From positions 1 through 32,976 of the forward strand of contig JAICYG010000003.1 in NCBI GenBank assembly GCA_025934335.1: DNA of 32,976 nucleotides. The letters run 5' to 3'. The position numbers were made by a program, and so were the translations under genes. The notes below the pieces were generated by a model that saw nothing but the letters and a program-made list of their open reading frames with translations, was not told the DNA's origin and made no database searches. The number at the start of each line of letters is the position of its first letter. The first letter of the stretch is position 1. Of this stretch, positions 1 to 9,216 are shown one piece after another. The stretch comes from Thermoleophilia bacterium. Its GTDB lineage: Bacteria; Actinomycetota; Thermoleophilia; Gaiellales; Gaiellaceae.

Positions 1-43
1 GCTTCACGGGTCGCGAGCACCAAGCGATGCAAGGACGCAGCGA

Positions 44-68
44 GCGCCGATAGTAGAACTATCGGCGC
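44..68. repeat. Perfect 11-bp inverted repeat with 3-nt loop (GCGCCGATAGT-AGA-ACTATCGGCGC), REP-like candidate
   Basis: Both arms read directly and are exact reverse complements; flanked by similar AAGGACGCAGC / GAGGACGCGGC motifs. Confidence 0.7.
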
Positions 69-174
69 GACCGAGGACGCGGCAGCGCGCAGCGTGATCG
101 CGGGCCGGGGAGCCGGCGAACGTTGCCGGTTGCATCACTAGGCACTTTCCCGTTTCTGAAGCAGAATAGGGCGG

Positions 175-3100
175 GTGGAAGCGGCTCCCACCGACCGGCT
201 CGCGGAGCTCGTTCCGTTCGTCCCGCGGCTGACGCTCGACTGGCTGCGCGACCATCCCGAGCGCCTCTGGGTCGAGCAGGACGCGACGATCGCGTTCGTC
301 GACATCTCGGGCTTCACGGCGATGTCCGAGAAGCTCTCGAACCTCGGCAAGGCGGGCGCCGAGGAGGTCACCGACGTGATGAACACCACGTTCTCGGCGC
401 TCCTCGAGGTGGCCTACGCCGAGGGCGGCGGCCTCCTGAAGTTCGGCGGCGACGCACTGCTCCTCCTCTATACAGGCCCGGAGCACGCCGCGCGCGCCGC
501 GCGCGCCTGCTTCGGCATGCGCCGCGTCCTCCGCACCGTCGGGCGCCCACGCACCTCTGCCGGCGCGATCCAGCTGCGGATGCACGCCGGCGTCCACAGC
601 GGGACGTTTCAGTTCTTCCTCGTCGGCGACTCGCACCGCGAGCTCCTCGTCACCGGGCCTGCGGCGACGCGAACGGTCGAGATGGAGGCGACCTCCGAGG
701 CGGGCGAGATCGTCGTCAGCCCGGAGACCGCGGCCCTCCTCGACGAGGCTGTGCTCGGGGACCAGAAGGGCGACGGCCGGCTGCTCGTGGGCGAGCCGCA
801 GGCGTCGGGGGAGATGGTCCCGACGCCGGACGTCGAGGGAGTCCCGCTCGAAACCGCGATCCCTGCGCCCCTCCGCTCGCAGCTCCTCGACGTCGGGCCG
901 CTCGAGGGCGAGCACCGGAACGGCGCGATCGCCTTCGTCCGCTTCTCGGGGCTCGACGAGATCGTCGGGACCGAGGGCCCCGATGCCGCCGCGGACGCGC
1001 TCGACGCGCTCGTGCGAGCGATCCAGGCCGCGGCCGACGAGCACGGCGTCACGTTCCTCGAGAGCGACGTCGACCGTGACGGCGGCCGGATCATCCTCGT
1101 CTCGGGTGCGCCGCGCACGTTCGGCGACGACGAGGAGCGCCTGCTGCGCGTGCTGCGCGTCGCCGTCGACACCGGGCTGCCGCTGCCGGTGCACGTCGGC
1201 GCGAACCGCGGCCGGTTCTTCACCGGCCAGGTGGGCGCGCCGTTCCGTCGGACGTACACGGTGCTCGGCGACACGGCGGCGCTCGCCGCGCGGCTGATGG
1301 CGCGCGCCGGCGAGGACGAGATCTACGTCTCGGCCGAGGCGCTCGCGCGAGGCGGCGGCTGCTTCGCCGCCGACGCGCTCGAGCCGTTCACCGTCAAGGG
1401 GAGGAGCGAGCCGGTACACGCGCACCTGCTCGGGGAGATCGTCGAGGCGACGCCCGACGGAGCGGCTCCGGGCGGGGGACGGGGCCTCCCGTTCGTCGAC
1501 CGCGAGCGCGAGCGCGCGGTGCTCGACGCGGCCGTGGCACCCGTCCGCATGGGGTTCGGCACGCTCGTCGAGCTGATCGGCGAGCCGGGCATCGGCAAGT
1601 CGCGCCTCGCCGAGGAGCTCGAGACGCGCTGTGCAGACATGGGCAAGGTCGGGACCCGCTGCCAGCAGTACGAGTCCGGCACTCCCTACCACCCGTTCCG
1701 GCCCGTGCTGCGGTCGCTGCTCGACGTCGAGCTGAACGGCGACGGGGAGCAGAACCGGACGCTGCTCGCCGAGCGCGTCGCGCGCATCGACGAGGAGCTC
1801 GTCCCGTGGGTGCCGCTGTTCGCCGCGCCCCTCGACGCCCAGGTCGCCTCCACCCCCGAGGTGGACGCACTCGACCCGGCCTTCTGGCGGGCGCGCCTGC
1901 ACGGCGTGCTCGGGAAGCTGCTCGGCCACGTGCTCGACGCACCGACGTTGCTGCTCTTCGAGGACGTGCACTGGATGGACGATGCGTCCTCGGAGCTGCT
2001 GCGCTTCCTCGGAACACAACTGCCGACCAAGCCGTGGCTCGCGTGCACGACGCGGCGGCCGGTCGAGGGGGGCTTCGCGGCGGCGGAGGGAACGCCGCCG
2101 CTCCCGGCGATGACGCTTCGTCTCGAGGCTCTGCCCGAGACGGACGCGCGCACGCTCGCACTCGCGGCCGCGGGCGACCGGAGGCTGAGCGAGGACGAGC
2201 TGGAGGCGATCGCAGCACGTGCAGCCGGCAACCCGCTCTTCCTGCAGGAGCTCGCGTCGCCGGAGGAGCGAAGCGAGGACGAAGCGCTGCCGGAGACGGT
2301 CGAGGCGCTCGTCGCCACGAAGATCGACCGGCTGGCCCCGGCCGACCGCGCCCTGCTCCGCTGGGCGTCCGTGCTCGGGGTGAGCTTCTCGGGAAGCGTG
2401 ATCGCGCAGGTGCTGGAGGGCGACGAGACGGCGTCCGCCTCCTCGGAGGCATGGGACAGGCTCGCCGAGTTCGTGGAGCGCGACCCCGAGGTACCGGGCG
2501 GCTTCCGCTTCCGCCACGCGCTGATCCGCGACGCCGCGTACGAGGGACTCTCGTACCGCCGGCGCCGCGAGCTGCACACCCGCGTCGCGGAGGTGCTCGA
2601 GCAGCGGCAGGAGCGAAGCGAGATCGCGGAGCTGCTCTCGCTCCACTTCCACTACGGCGAGCGCTGGGAGGAGACGTGGCGCTACTCGGTGGTCGCGGCG
2701 AGGCGCGCCTGGGACAAGTTCGCGAACGTCGAGGCGGCGCGCTTCTACGAGCGGGCGCTTGGGGCGGCCCGCCAGGGTGCCGAGGTGCCAAAGGCGGAGG
2801 TCGCGGAGGTCTGGGAGGGCCTCGGCGACGCCCGGATGCGGCTCGGCGAGTACGAGCAGGCAGGCGAGGCGTTTCGCGAGTCGCGCCGCGTGTCCGACGC
2901 CGGCCCCGTCGAGGAGGCCCGGCTGATGCAGAAGGAGGCGGTCGCGTCGTTCCGGCTCAACCGGCACCCGCAGGCGCTGCGCCGCCTGACGCAGGCGCAA
3001 CGGCTGCTGGAGGGTGTCGAGGGGCAGGACGCGGCGCAGCAGCGCGCCCGGCTCCTCGGGTGGTACGCGGGCGTCCTGCAGCGGCAGAAGCGGCCGGCGG

Positions 3101-4044
3101 ACGTGGTCGAATGGTGCGAGCGGGCGATCCAGGAGGCGACCGGCGCGAACGCTCTCGACGCCCTTGCGCAGGCCTACTTCCTGCTCGACTGGGCCTACGT
3201 GGCACTCGGCCGGCCGGCCGACGCGGTCTACTCCGTCCGCGCGATCGCGATCTACGAGGAGCTCGGCAACTTCGACCTGCTCGCCTGGGTGCTCAACAAC
3301 CTCGGCGGCTACACCTATCTCGAGGGCCGCTGGGACGAGGCGATCGAGCTCGCCGAGCGCGCGCGGGACACGTTCCGGAAGATCGGCGACGACACGCACG
3401 CGCTGATCGCCGCGCTGAACATCGCCGAGGTGCGCTCGGACCAGGGCCGCGGCGAGGAGGTCGACCTGCTCTTCCGGGAAGCCGTCGAGGCGCGACGGGC
3501 CGGCGGCATCGCGATCGAGATCGCCGAGGCGGTCGGCCTGCTCGGGCGCCACGAGGCCCGTGTCGGCAACTTCGCCGAGGCGCGTACGTTGCTCGCCGAG
3601 GCACGCTCACTGTACGAGGAGGGCGGCGACGACTTCGACCTCCTGACGACGGACCTGCGGCTCGTCGAGTGCCTCGTCCTCGAGGGGAAGCCGGACGAGG
3701 CGCTCCGCATCGCGACGCGGGCACTCGCCGACGCCGACGACGTGGCGGGCGTCTCGGTGCTGGTGGCCGCGCTGCACCGTCATCGCGGCTCCGCGCTCGC
3801 GCAGTCGGGCGACCGCGAGGCCGCGCGGGCGGCGTTCGCGGAGAGCCTCGCGACGGCGCGCGCCGGCGGCGAGAACTACGGCCTGATCTCGAACGACTAC
3901 GAGGTCGCGCTGACACTCGACGCGCTGGCGCGCCTCGAGCGGCTGGACGGGAACGACGCCGGCGGGCTCGAGGCCGAACGCGACGAGACGCTGACACGCC
4001 TCGGCGTCGTTCGGCTCCCCGAGCCGCCGGCCGCCGCGTCCTAG
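175..4044 (+). CDS. Adenylate/guanylate cyclase (class III) tandem domains + AAA ATPase + TPR-type C-terminus
   Basis: 1289 aa ORF, GTG start; FVDISGFT and KFGGDALLL (cyclase domain 1), degenerate second cyclase domain ending VLGDTAALAARL, Walker A GEPGIGKS, Walker B LLLFEDVHWMD, long Ala/Leu/Glu helical repeat tail. Confidence 0.9.
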   Translation: MEAAPTDRLAELVPFVPRLTLDWLRDHPERLWVEQDATIAFVDISGFTAMSEKLSNLGKAGAEEVTDVMNTTFSALLEVAYAEGGGLLKFGGDALLLLYTGPEHAARAARACFGMRRVLRTVGRPRTSAGAIQLRMHAGVHSGTFQFFLVGDSHRELLVTGPAATRTVEMEATSEAGEIVVSPETAALLDEAVLGDQKGDGRLLVGEPQASGEMVPTPDVEGVPLETAIPAPLRSQLLDVGPLEGEHRNGAIAFVRFSGLDEIVGTEGPDAAADALDALVRAIQAAADEHGVTFLESDVDRDGGRIILVSGAPRTFGDDEERLLRVLRVAVDTGLPLPVHVGANRGRFFTGQVGAPFRRTYTVLGDTAALAARLMARAGEDEIYVSAEALARGGGCFAADALEPFTVKGRSEPVHAHLLGEIVEATPDGAAPGGGRGLPFVDRERERAVLDAAVAPVRMGFGTLVELIGEPGIGKSRLAEELETRCADMGKVGTRCQQYESGTPYHPFRPVLRSLLDVELNGDGEQNRTLLAERVARIDEELVPWVPLFAAPLDAQVASTPEVDALDPAFWRARLHGVLGKLLGHVLDAPTLLLFEDVHWMDDASSELLRFLGTQLPTKPWLACTTRRPVEGGFAAAEGTPPLPAMTLRLEALPETDARTLALAAAGDRRLSEDELEAIAARAAGNPLFLQELASPEERSEDEALPETVEALVATKIDRLAPADRALLRWASVLGVSFSGSVIAQVLEGDETASASSEAWDRLAEFVERDPEVPGGFRFRHALIRDAAYEGLSYRRRRELHTRVAEVLEQRQERSEIAELLSLHFHYGERWEETWRYSVVAARRAWDKFANVEAARFYERALGAARQGAEVPKAEVAEVWEGLGDARMRLGEYEQAGEAFRESRRVSDAGPVEEARLMQKEAVASFRLNRHPQALRRLTQAQRLLEGVEGQDAAQQRARLLGWYAGVLQRQKRPADVVEWCERAIQEATGANALDALAQAYFLLDWAYVALGRPADAVYSVRAIAIYEELGNFDLLAWVLNNLGGYTYLEGRWDEAIELAERARDTFRKIGDDTHALIAALNIAEVRSDQGRGEEVDLLFREAVEARRAGGIAIEIAEAVGLLGRHEARVGNFAEARTLLAEARSLYEEGGDDFDLLTTDLRLVECLVLEGKPDEALRIATRALADADDVAGVSVLVAALHRHRGSALAQSGDREAARAAFAESLATARAGGENYGLISNDYEVALTLDALARLERLDGNDAGGLEAERDETLTRLGVVRLPEPPAAAS

Positions 4045-4045
4045 G

Positions 4046-5521
4046 TCAGGTTCCGGCCCTCCAGTCCCACGGGGCGGGAACGCTGATGTCGAAGTAGCGC
4101 GAGTTCGTGTTGCCGCCCCATCCGGTCACGAGCGGGTTGCTGCCCGGTTCGATGCCCGCCGGGTTGATGTCCTGGAACGACGGGAGGATGCCCCACCAGA
4201 GACCGGTGTTGGGGTCACACTGCGCCGTCGAGTAGATCGAGGTCATCTTCCCGTTCGAGTCGAGGGTCTTGTCGATCCAGCCGGGCGCGTCCGCCGAGGT
4301 GCCCGTGCACTTGACGATCGTGCCGTTCTCTACGCGGGCGCCGCCGGCACAGATCGGCAGGAACTGCTGGCCGCTCGACGACTGGAACTGCTTCGGGAGG
4401 ATCGACTTGTCGACGTAGTAGCGGAACGTCTTCGTCCCCGAGCCGCCGCCGTCGGTCTCGTCGAAGACCGCGCCGCCGATCGGCCTGAAGTTCGCGCAGC
4501 CCGCACCCGGGTCCCTCACGGACGAGGGAATCTCCGCCGGACCGATCGCGAGGAACCGAAAGGAGCCGTCCGAGGTCGACGAGTCGACCTGCGTGTCCGA
4601 GTCGAGGGAGATGCCGGGGAGCGAGCAGCCGACCGGGCCGGAGCACGTCGCCTTCGCGATCGAGATGTTGAACGAGCCGCTCGGCGGCGTGGGCTCGTAG
4701 CCGTCGGCCGACCCGACCAGGTGGCAGTCGAAGGCGGCATCCGCGTTAGTCAAGCCCGCGAAGGTCGCGACCCCGCCCGACATCGTCGCGGTCGTCCCGG
4801 AGAAGCTGGTCGCCGCCGGGCAACCGGTCGTCGCGGCGTTGCCGAGCGACACCTGGAGGCCGTTCACGGTCGTGATCGTGTTGCCGCCGGGATGATCGAC
4901 CGCCCTGACCGTGACACTGGGACCGGTCTGAACGTACGCGGTGCCGGTGATCGTCTCCGTCTTGACCGCGCTCGCCGGCTGGGTGCCCCAGTCAAGCGTG
5001 CAGCTGCCTGTCACCGTCGTCACCGGGTGGGTCCCGCCGTTGACGAGGAAGTCGTTCCCGGGCGGGCCGTTGAAGTCGTTGCTCTGTTTCGCCTGGATCG
5101 ACCATGTGTAGTCACCGCCCGAGCACGGTGCGGTGGTGTCCATGTCGACCGTCATCGAGGTGTTCGGAAGCAGGTTGAGGTTGCGCAGCTTCAGAAGCGT
5201 CGGCGAAGAACCGGCGAACGTGCCCTGAGACGGGTGGTAGTGCGCGTTCGAAAGCTGCAGCGACCCTGACGATCCAGGGCCCTTGGCGGCGGTGACGTTC
5301 GCCGATCCAAGCGACTGGTTCGCGGACCCGTTGGTGATCGTCAGCTTCACGTGCGTGGTCGCCGCGACGGGTATTGACGATGGATCGAAGGTGAACGTCA
5401 CGGGCTTGACGTTCGCGCCCGCGCTACTCGACTGAAGGCCTAGACCCGCCGCGACAGCGACGAGCGCGAACAACGCGGCCAGGGCCGCACCACGACCGTA
5501 TCCCCAACGTACCGCAGACAC
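4046..5521 (-). CDS. Secreted protein with signal peptide and Ig-like/repeat-rich extracellular region, function unknown
   Basis: GTG start preceded by GGGAGG; N-terminus VSAVRWGYGRGAALAALFALVAVAAGLGLQSSSAGA looks like a signal peptide. The longer ORF start at 5950 runs into the opposite gene and is rejected. Confidence 0.75.
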   Translation of the reverse strand: MSAVRWGYGRGAALAALFALVAVAAGLGLQSSSAGANVKPVTFTFDPSSIPVAATTHVKLTITNGSANQSLGSANVTAAKGPGSSGSLQLSNAHYHPSQGTFAGSSPTLLKLRNLNLLPNTSMTVDMDTTAPCSGGDYTWSIQAKQSNDFNGPPGNDFLVNGGTHPVTTVTGSCTLDWGTQPASAVKTETITGTAYVQTGPSVTVRAVDHPGGNTITTVNGLQVSLGNAATTGCPAATSFSGTTATMSGGVATFAGLTNADAAFDCHLVGSADGYEPTPPSGSFNISIAKATCSGPVGCSLPGISLDSDTQVDSSTSDGSFRFLAIGPAEIPSSVRDPGAGCANFRPIGGAVFDETDGGGSGTKTFRYYVDKSILPKQFQSSSGQQFLPICAGGARVENGTIVKCTGTSADAPGWIDKTLDSNGKMTSIYSTAQCDPNTGLWWGILPSFQDINPAGIEPGSNPLVTGWGGNTNSRYFDISVPAPWDWRAGT

Positions 5522-5660
5522 CGCAGAACCTCCCCACTCGTTGCCCCCACAGACGAGCCTATTGCTCTCGATACACCTTGTCCAGCCTCGCTTCAAGACG
5601 CTCGAACGGCTTCCGATCTTCCATCCAGGCGACCGTCGACGGCAATGTAGGTTTGAACGC

Positions 5661-7325
5661 ATGGTCACCGCAGAGGAGATAGCCGGGGTCGCGATCTTCA
5701 GCGAGCTCTCCGACGAGGACCGCGAGCGGCTCTCGCGGGTCGCTGCGGACATCCGGCTCGCCGCCGGGGAGTACGCCGCGGAGGAGGGTGACGGCCACGC
5801 CCTGTTCGGCCTCCTCGACGGCGAGATCGAGGCCGTGAAGTCGAGCGACGGCATCGACCGCGTCGTCGGTCGGCGCGCTCCCGGGGACATCTTCGGCGAA
5901 GTGCCGGTGATCCTCGGCACGGTCTTCCCGGTCGGCTTTCGCGCGAGCAAGCCGTCGCGGGTGATGCGCGTCGAGGCGCGCGACTACCACACGGTCGCTT
6001 CGGCCGCGCCCGCCGTGGCGCAGGAGGTCGGCCGCCTCGCCGCCCACCGTATGTCGGGGCCGGCCGGGTTACAGGGTCTCGCGGAAAGCCCGCCGCCGCC
6101 GCGCGCACTCGTCGTCGGCGAGCGCTGGGACGCCTCGTGCACCGAGTTGCGCCGCTTCCTCGACCGGAACCAGGTGACGTTCGACTGGCTCACGTCCGAG
6201 CTGCCCGACCTGGAGGCGCGCTGGGGCGGCCCGCTGCCCGGGAGCGAGGACTGGCCCGCGATCCGCGTGATCGGGGGCAAGACCGTCGTGCGGCCGCAGC
6301 TGCGGCGCGTCGCGGAGCTGCTCGACCTCGGCACCGAGGCGGCGGAGGCGACGTACGACGTGGTGGTCGTCGGCGCCGGGCCTGCGGGGCTCGCGGCCGC
6401 GGTCTACGGCGCCTCGGAGGGCCTCGCCACGATCGTCGTCGAACGCGAGGCGCCCGGCGGCCAGGCCGGCACCTCGTCCCGCATCGAGAACTACCTCGGC
6501 TTCCCGTCCGGCGTCTCTGGCGACGAGCTCGCCCGCCGGGCGCTGCAGCAGGCACGGCGGCTCGGGGCGGAGATCCTCGTCACGCGCGAGATCACCCGCA
6601 TCGACGCACCCACGCACCTTGTCCACCTCGACGGCGGCGACGTGATCCGCGGGCGCACGATCGTGCTCGCGTGCGGCGTCTCGTGGCGGCGCCTCGACAT
6701 CGAGGGGTTCGAAGCGCTGACCGGTCGCGGCGTCATGTACGGCGCCGCGCGCAGCGAGGCCGCGTCGACGCACGGGCTCGACATCCACATCATCGGCGCC
6801 GGCAACTCGGCCGGCCAGGCGGCGATGTTCTTCTCGAACCACGCGAAGTCGGTGACGATGGTCTGCCGCGGCGACTCGCTCGAGAAGAGCATGTCGCGCT
6901 ACCTGATCCAGCAGGTCGCGCAGCGAGGGAACATCGCCGTGCGGTTCCTGAGCCAGATCGTCGCCGCGCACGGCGAAGCGTCGCTCGAGGCCGTGGAGAT
7001 CAGGAACAACGCCACGGGCGAGGTGGCGCGCGAGTCGTCCGGCGGCCTCTACGTCTTCATCGGCGCCGATGCGGAGACGGGCTGGCTGCCGCCCGAGATC
7101 GCGCTCGACGGGCGCGGCTTCGTCCTCACCGGCGCCGAGGTTCCGCGCGACCGGTGGCCGCTCGGCCGGGATCCGCACCTGCTCGAGACGAGCGTGCCGG
7201 GCGTGTTCGCCTGCGGCGACGTCCGCTCCGGGCAGGTGAAGCGAGTTGCCGCGGCGGTCGGGGAGGGCAGCATGGCGATCGCCCTCATCCACCAGTTCCT
7301 CAGGGAGCCCCCCGCGGCCGCTTGA
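5661..7325 (+). CDS. Cyclic-nucleotide-binding-domain / glutaredoxin-like / FAD-dependent NAD(P) reductase fusion (thioredoxin-reductase-like)
   Basis: ATG at 5661; N-terminal Crp-like GEYAAEEGDGHALFGLLDGEIEAV...APGDIFGEVPVILG; C-terminal VVVVGAGPAGLAAAVYGASEGL, GGQAGTSSRIENYLGFP, GVFACGDVRSGQVKRVAAAVGEGSMAI. Confidence 0.9.
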   Translation: MVTAEEIAGVAIFSELSDEDRERLSRVAADIRLAAGEYAAEEGDGHALFGLLDGEIEAVKSSDGIDRVVGRRAPGDIFGEVPVILGTVFPVGFRASKPSRVMRVEARDYHTVASAAPAVAQEVGRLAAHRMSGPAGLQGLAESPPPPRALVVGERWDASCTELRRFLDRNQVTFDWLTSELPDLEARWGGPLPGSEDWPAIRVIGGKTVVRPQLRRVAELLDLGTEAAEATYDVVVVGAGPAGLAAAVYGASEGLATIVVEREAPGGQAGTSSRIENYLGFPSGVSGDELARRALQQARRLGAEILVTREITRIDAPTHLVHLDGGDVIRGRTIVLACGVSWRRLDIEGFEALTGRGVMYGAARSEAASTHGLDIHIIGAGNSAGQAAMFFSNHAKSVTMVCRGDSLEKSMSRYLIQQVAQRGNIAVRFLSQIVAAHGEASLEAVEIRNNATGEVARESSGGLYVFIGADAETGWLPPEIALDGRGFVLTGAEVPRDRWPLGRDPHLLETSVPGVFACGDVRSGQVKRVAAAVGEGSMAIALIHQFLREPPAAA

Positions 7326-7677
7326 CGGGCGGAGCGCGTCGAAGGAGCTCGGCGAGCACCACCGCGTCGTTGTGCTCGGTGTCGCGCGCCCCGTAGACCA
7401 GCGTCACCGTCGCGCCGCGTGCCCGCCGGCGCAGCTCGCGCAGCTTCTCGTCGTGCGCTGCGAGCTCCTCGGTGTAGCGGCGCCGGAACTCGTCGAACCG
7501 CGCCGGGTCGTGGCCGAACCACTTGCGCAACTCGGAAGACGGGGCGAGCTCGCGCGCCCACTCGTCGAGCCGCGCCTCCTCCTTCGAGACGCCGCGCGGC
7601 CAGAGCCGGTCGACGAGGATGCGGTAACCGTCCGAGTGCTCGGGCGGGTCGTAGGCGCGCTTCAGCCGGATGGCCAC
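7300..7677 (-). CDS. DUF488 family protein
   Basis: 125 aa, IRLKRAYDPPEHSDGYRILVDRLWPRGVSKEEARLDEWARELAPSSELRKWFGHDPARFDEFRRRY typical of the family; GTG start. Confidence 0.9.
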   Translation of the reverse strand: MAIRLKRAYDPPEHSDGYRILVDRLWPRGVSKEEARLDEWARELAPSSELRKWFGHDPARFDEFRRRYTEELAAHDEKLRELRRRARGATVTLVYGARDTEHNDAVVLAELLRRAPPVKRPRGAP

Positions 7678-7680
7678 TCG

Positions 7681-7764
7681 TCAGGAGGTTACGCCGACAG
7701 CAACAACGACGCGGTGCGGATCCGTCAGGTACTTCGTCAGCTGCTCGTCGTGGTCGCGTGCCAC
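7681..7764 (-). pseudogene. Truncated 27-codon ORF resembling the N-terminus of a DUF892/YciE-type ferritin-like protein
   Basis: GAAGGAG ribosome-binding site before GTG; VARDHDEQLTKYLTDPHRVVVAVGVTS*; the DEQLxKYLTDxH start matches the usual beginning of the family, then the sequence diverges and stops. Confidence 0.45.
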
Positions 7765-7842
7765 GGTCCGCGTCTCCTTCGCCGGGGACCGTTCTTCTCA
7801 CCGCGAGCGAGAGCGGGGAAACGCGGCGTAGGATGCGAGGCA

Positions 7843-8049
7843 ATGGCACTGATGGACAGACTGCGAAAGCTGTTCTCGCCGGGGACCGGCGAGGAGGCGG
7901 CAGCCGAGCGCGAGGAGTACGGCCAGTCCGAAACGAGCGGCGACGAGCTCCGCACGGCCGGCGGGCCCGACTACGCCGGCATGGAGACGGAGCGGCTCGC
8001 AGAGGACGACCTCGACGAGCTGAAGGCGCCTCCCGACCCGGACCCCTAG
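7843..8049 (+). CDS. Small hypothetical acidic protein (68 aa)
   Basis: ATG at 7843, MALMDRLRKLFSPGTGEEAAAEREEYGQSETSGDELRTAGGPDYAGMETERLAEDDLDELKAPPDPDP*. Confidence 0.6.
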   Translation: MALMDRLRKLFSPGTGEEAAAEREEYGQSETSGDELRTAGGPDYAGMETERLAEDDLDELKAPPDPDP

Positions 8050-9038
8050 CCCGCGAACGCGACGTAGACGACGAAGGCCGCGTAGAGCGCCGTCCAGGCG
8101 AGGATCGACAGTGCCCCGAAGCGGCGGCGTGCGATCACGACGTACGCGAGGACGGCGCCCGCGAGGCCGAGCGCGCCCGCGAGCAGCGACGGCGTGCCGA
8201 GCTTCCAGTCGGTGAACGCGAGGCCGAAGGCGACCGGCAGCGTCGACTGGAAGACCATCGCGCCGGTGACGTTCCCGAGCGCGAGCGTGTCCTTGCCGCG
8301 GCGCATCCAGAGGAAGCTGTTCGCCTTCTCGGGTAGCTCCGTGGCGAAGGGCGCGAGCACGAGCGAGAGGACGAGCGGCGCGATGCCCGCCCGCGCCGCG
8401 ACGTGCAGCACCTCCTCGACGAAGAGATGGGCGCCGCCGACGATCAGGCCGAGCCCGAGCACGAGCTGCCCGACCACCTGAAGGCGGTTCGGCGGGTCGT
8501 GGCGCGTCGTGTCGACGTAGAGCGCATCGAGGGCATGCTCCTCCGCGACGACGGTCGGCGCGCGAACCGTTCGATACGCGTACGCCGCGTAGGCCAGGAC
8601 GAGCGCGACTGCGCCCGCGAGCTGGAGCGGCTCCGGCGCACCGAGGCCGAGTGCGACCGCGACGACGAAAAGCACGAGGAACACGAGCAGGTCGCGCCGG
8701 ATCGTCGTCAGGTCCGCCTCGATCCGGACGCCGTGCGGCCGCCGCTCCCGGAAGAAAAAGGCCGAGGCCCCGACGAGTGCCAGCGCGATCGTCGCGAGCA
8801 GGAACGGCGCGCCGATGATCGCGCCGACCGCGACGTCGCCGCTTCCCTGCGCGCCGCCGACCAGCGCGACGACCGGGATCAGAGACTCCGGCAAGGCCGT
8901 ACCGACGGCGGCGAGGATGCTGCCGACCGCTCCCTGGCCGAGCCGAAGCTCGTGCCCGAGCCACTCGACCGCGTTCGTGAAGAGGACGGCGCCGCCGAGG
9001 AGCAGCGGGAAGCTCAGCCCGAGCAGGAGGTAGCTCAC
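8046..9038 (-). CDS. Sodium/calcium exchanger (CaCA) family membrane protein
   Basis: 330 aa, multiple TM segments, two alpha-repeat-like motifs GTALPESLIPVVAL and APFATELPEKANSFLW. Confidence 0.85.
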   Translation of the reverse strand: MSYLLLGLSFPLLLGGAVLFTNAVEWLGHELRLGQGAVGSILAAVGTALPESLIPVVALVGGAQGSGDVAVGAIIGAPFLLATIALALVGASAFFFRERRPHGVRIEADLTTIRRDLLVFLVLFVVAVALGLGAPEPLQLAGAVALVLAYAAYAYRTVRAPTVVAEEHALDALYVDTTRHDPPNRLQVVGQLVLGLGLIVGGAHLFVEEVLHVAARAGIAPLVLSLVLAPFATELPEKANSFLWMRRGKDTLALGNVTGAMVFQSTLPVAFGLAFTDWKLGTPSLLAGALGLAGAVLAYVVIARRRFGALSILAWTALYAAFVVYVAFAG

Positions 9039-9044
9039 GCGGAA

Positions 9045-9188
9045 CTATCGCATCGTGACGGCGTCGCCGTCCTCCTCCTCCGCCGGCCCCGCCCGCAGCC
9101 GGCCGCGGAGCAGCGCGACGCTCGCCACGAGCGCCGTCAGCGCAACGAAGCCGCCCAGGATGATCGTGATCGCAACGTCCGCGTGCAT
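9045..9188 (-). CDS. Small single-TM membrane protein
   Basis: MHADVAITIILGGFVALTALVASVALLRGRLRAGPAEEEDGDAVTMR*; one hydrophobic segment plus acidic tail, just upstream of the exchanger. Confidence 0.5.
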   Translation of the reverse strand: MHADVAITIILGGFVALTALVASVALLRGRLRAGPAEEEDGDAVTMR

Positions 9189-9216
9189 GGCGACAGGGGT
9201 CGCGGCGCGACGGGAG

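Noticed and set aside
4-3552. 1182-aa minus-strand ORF
   Set aside because: Shadow ORF opposite the well-supported cyclase/ATPase gene; Arg/Leu/Glu-rich low-complexity translation with no recognisable domain, common in very high GC DNA.
1806-4097. 763-aa plus-strand ORF in another frame
   Set aside because: Arg/Gly/Ala-rich out-of-frame translation overlapping the real CDS.
5522-5950. 5' extension of the secreted protein ORF to 5950
   Set aside because: It would overlap the cNMP/flavin reductase gene and bury the signal peptide; the GTG at 5521 has a good ribosome-binding site.
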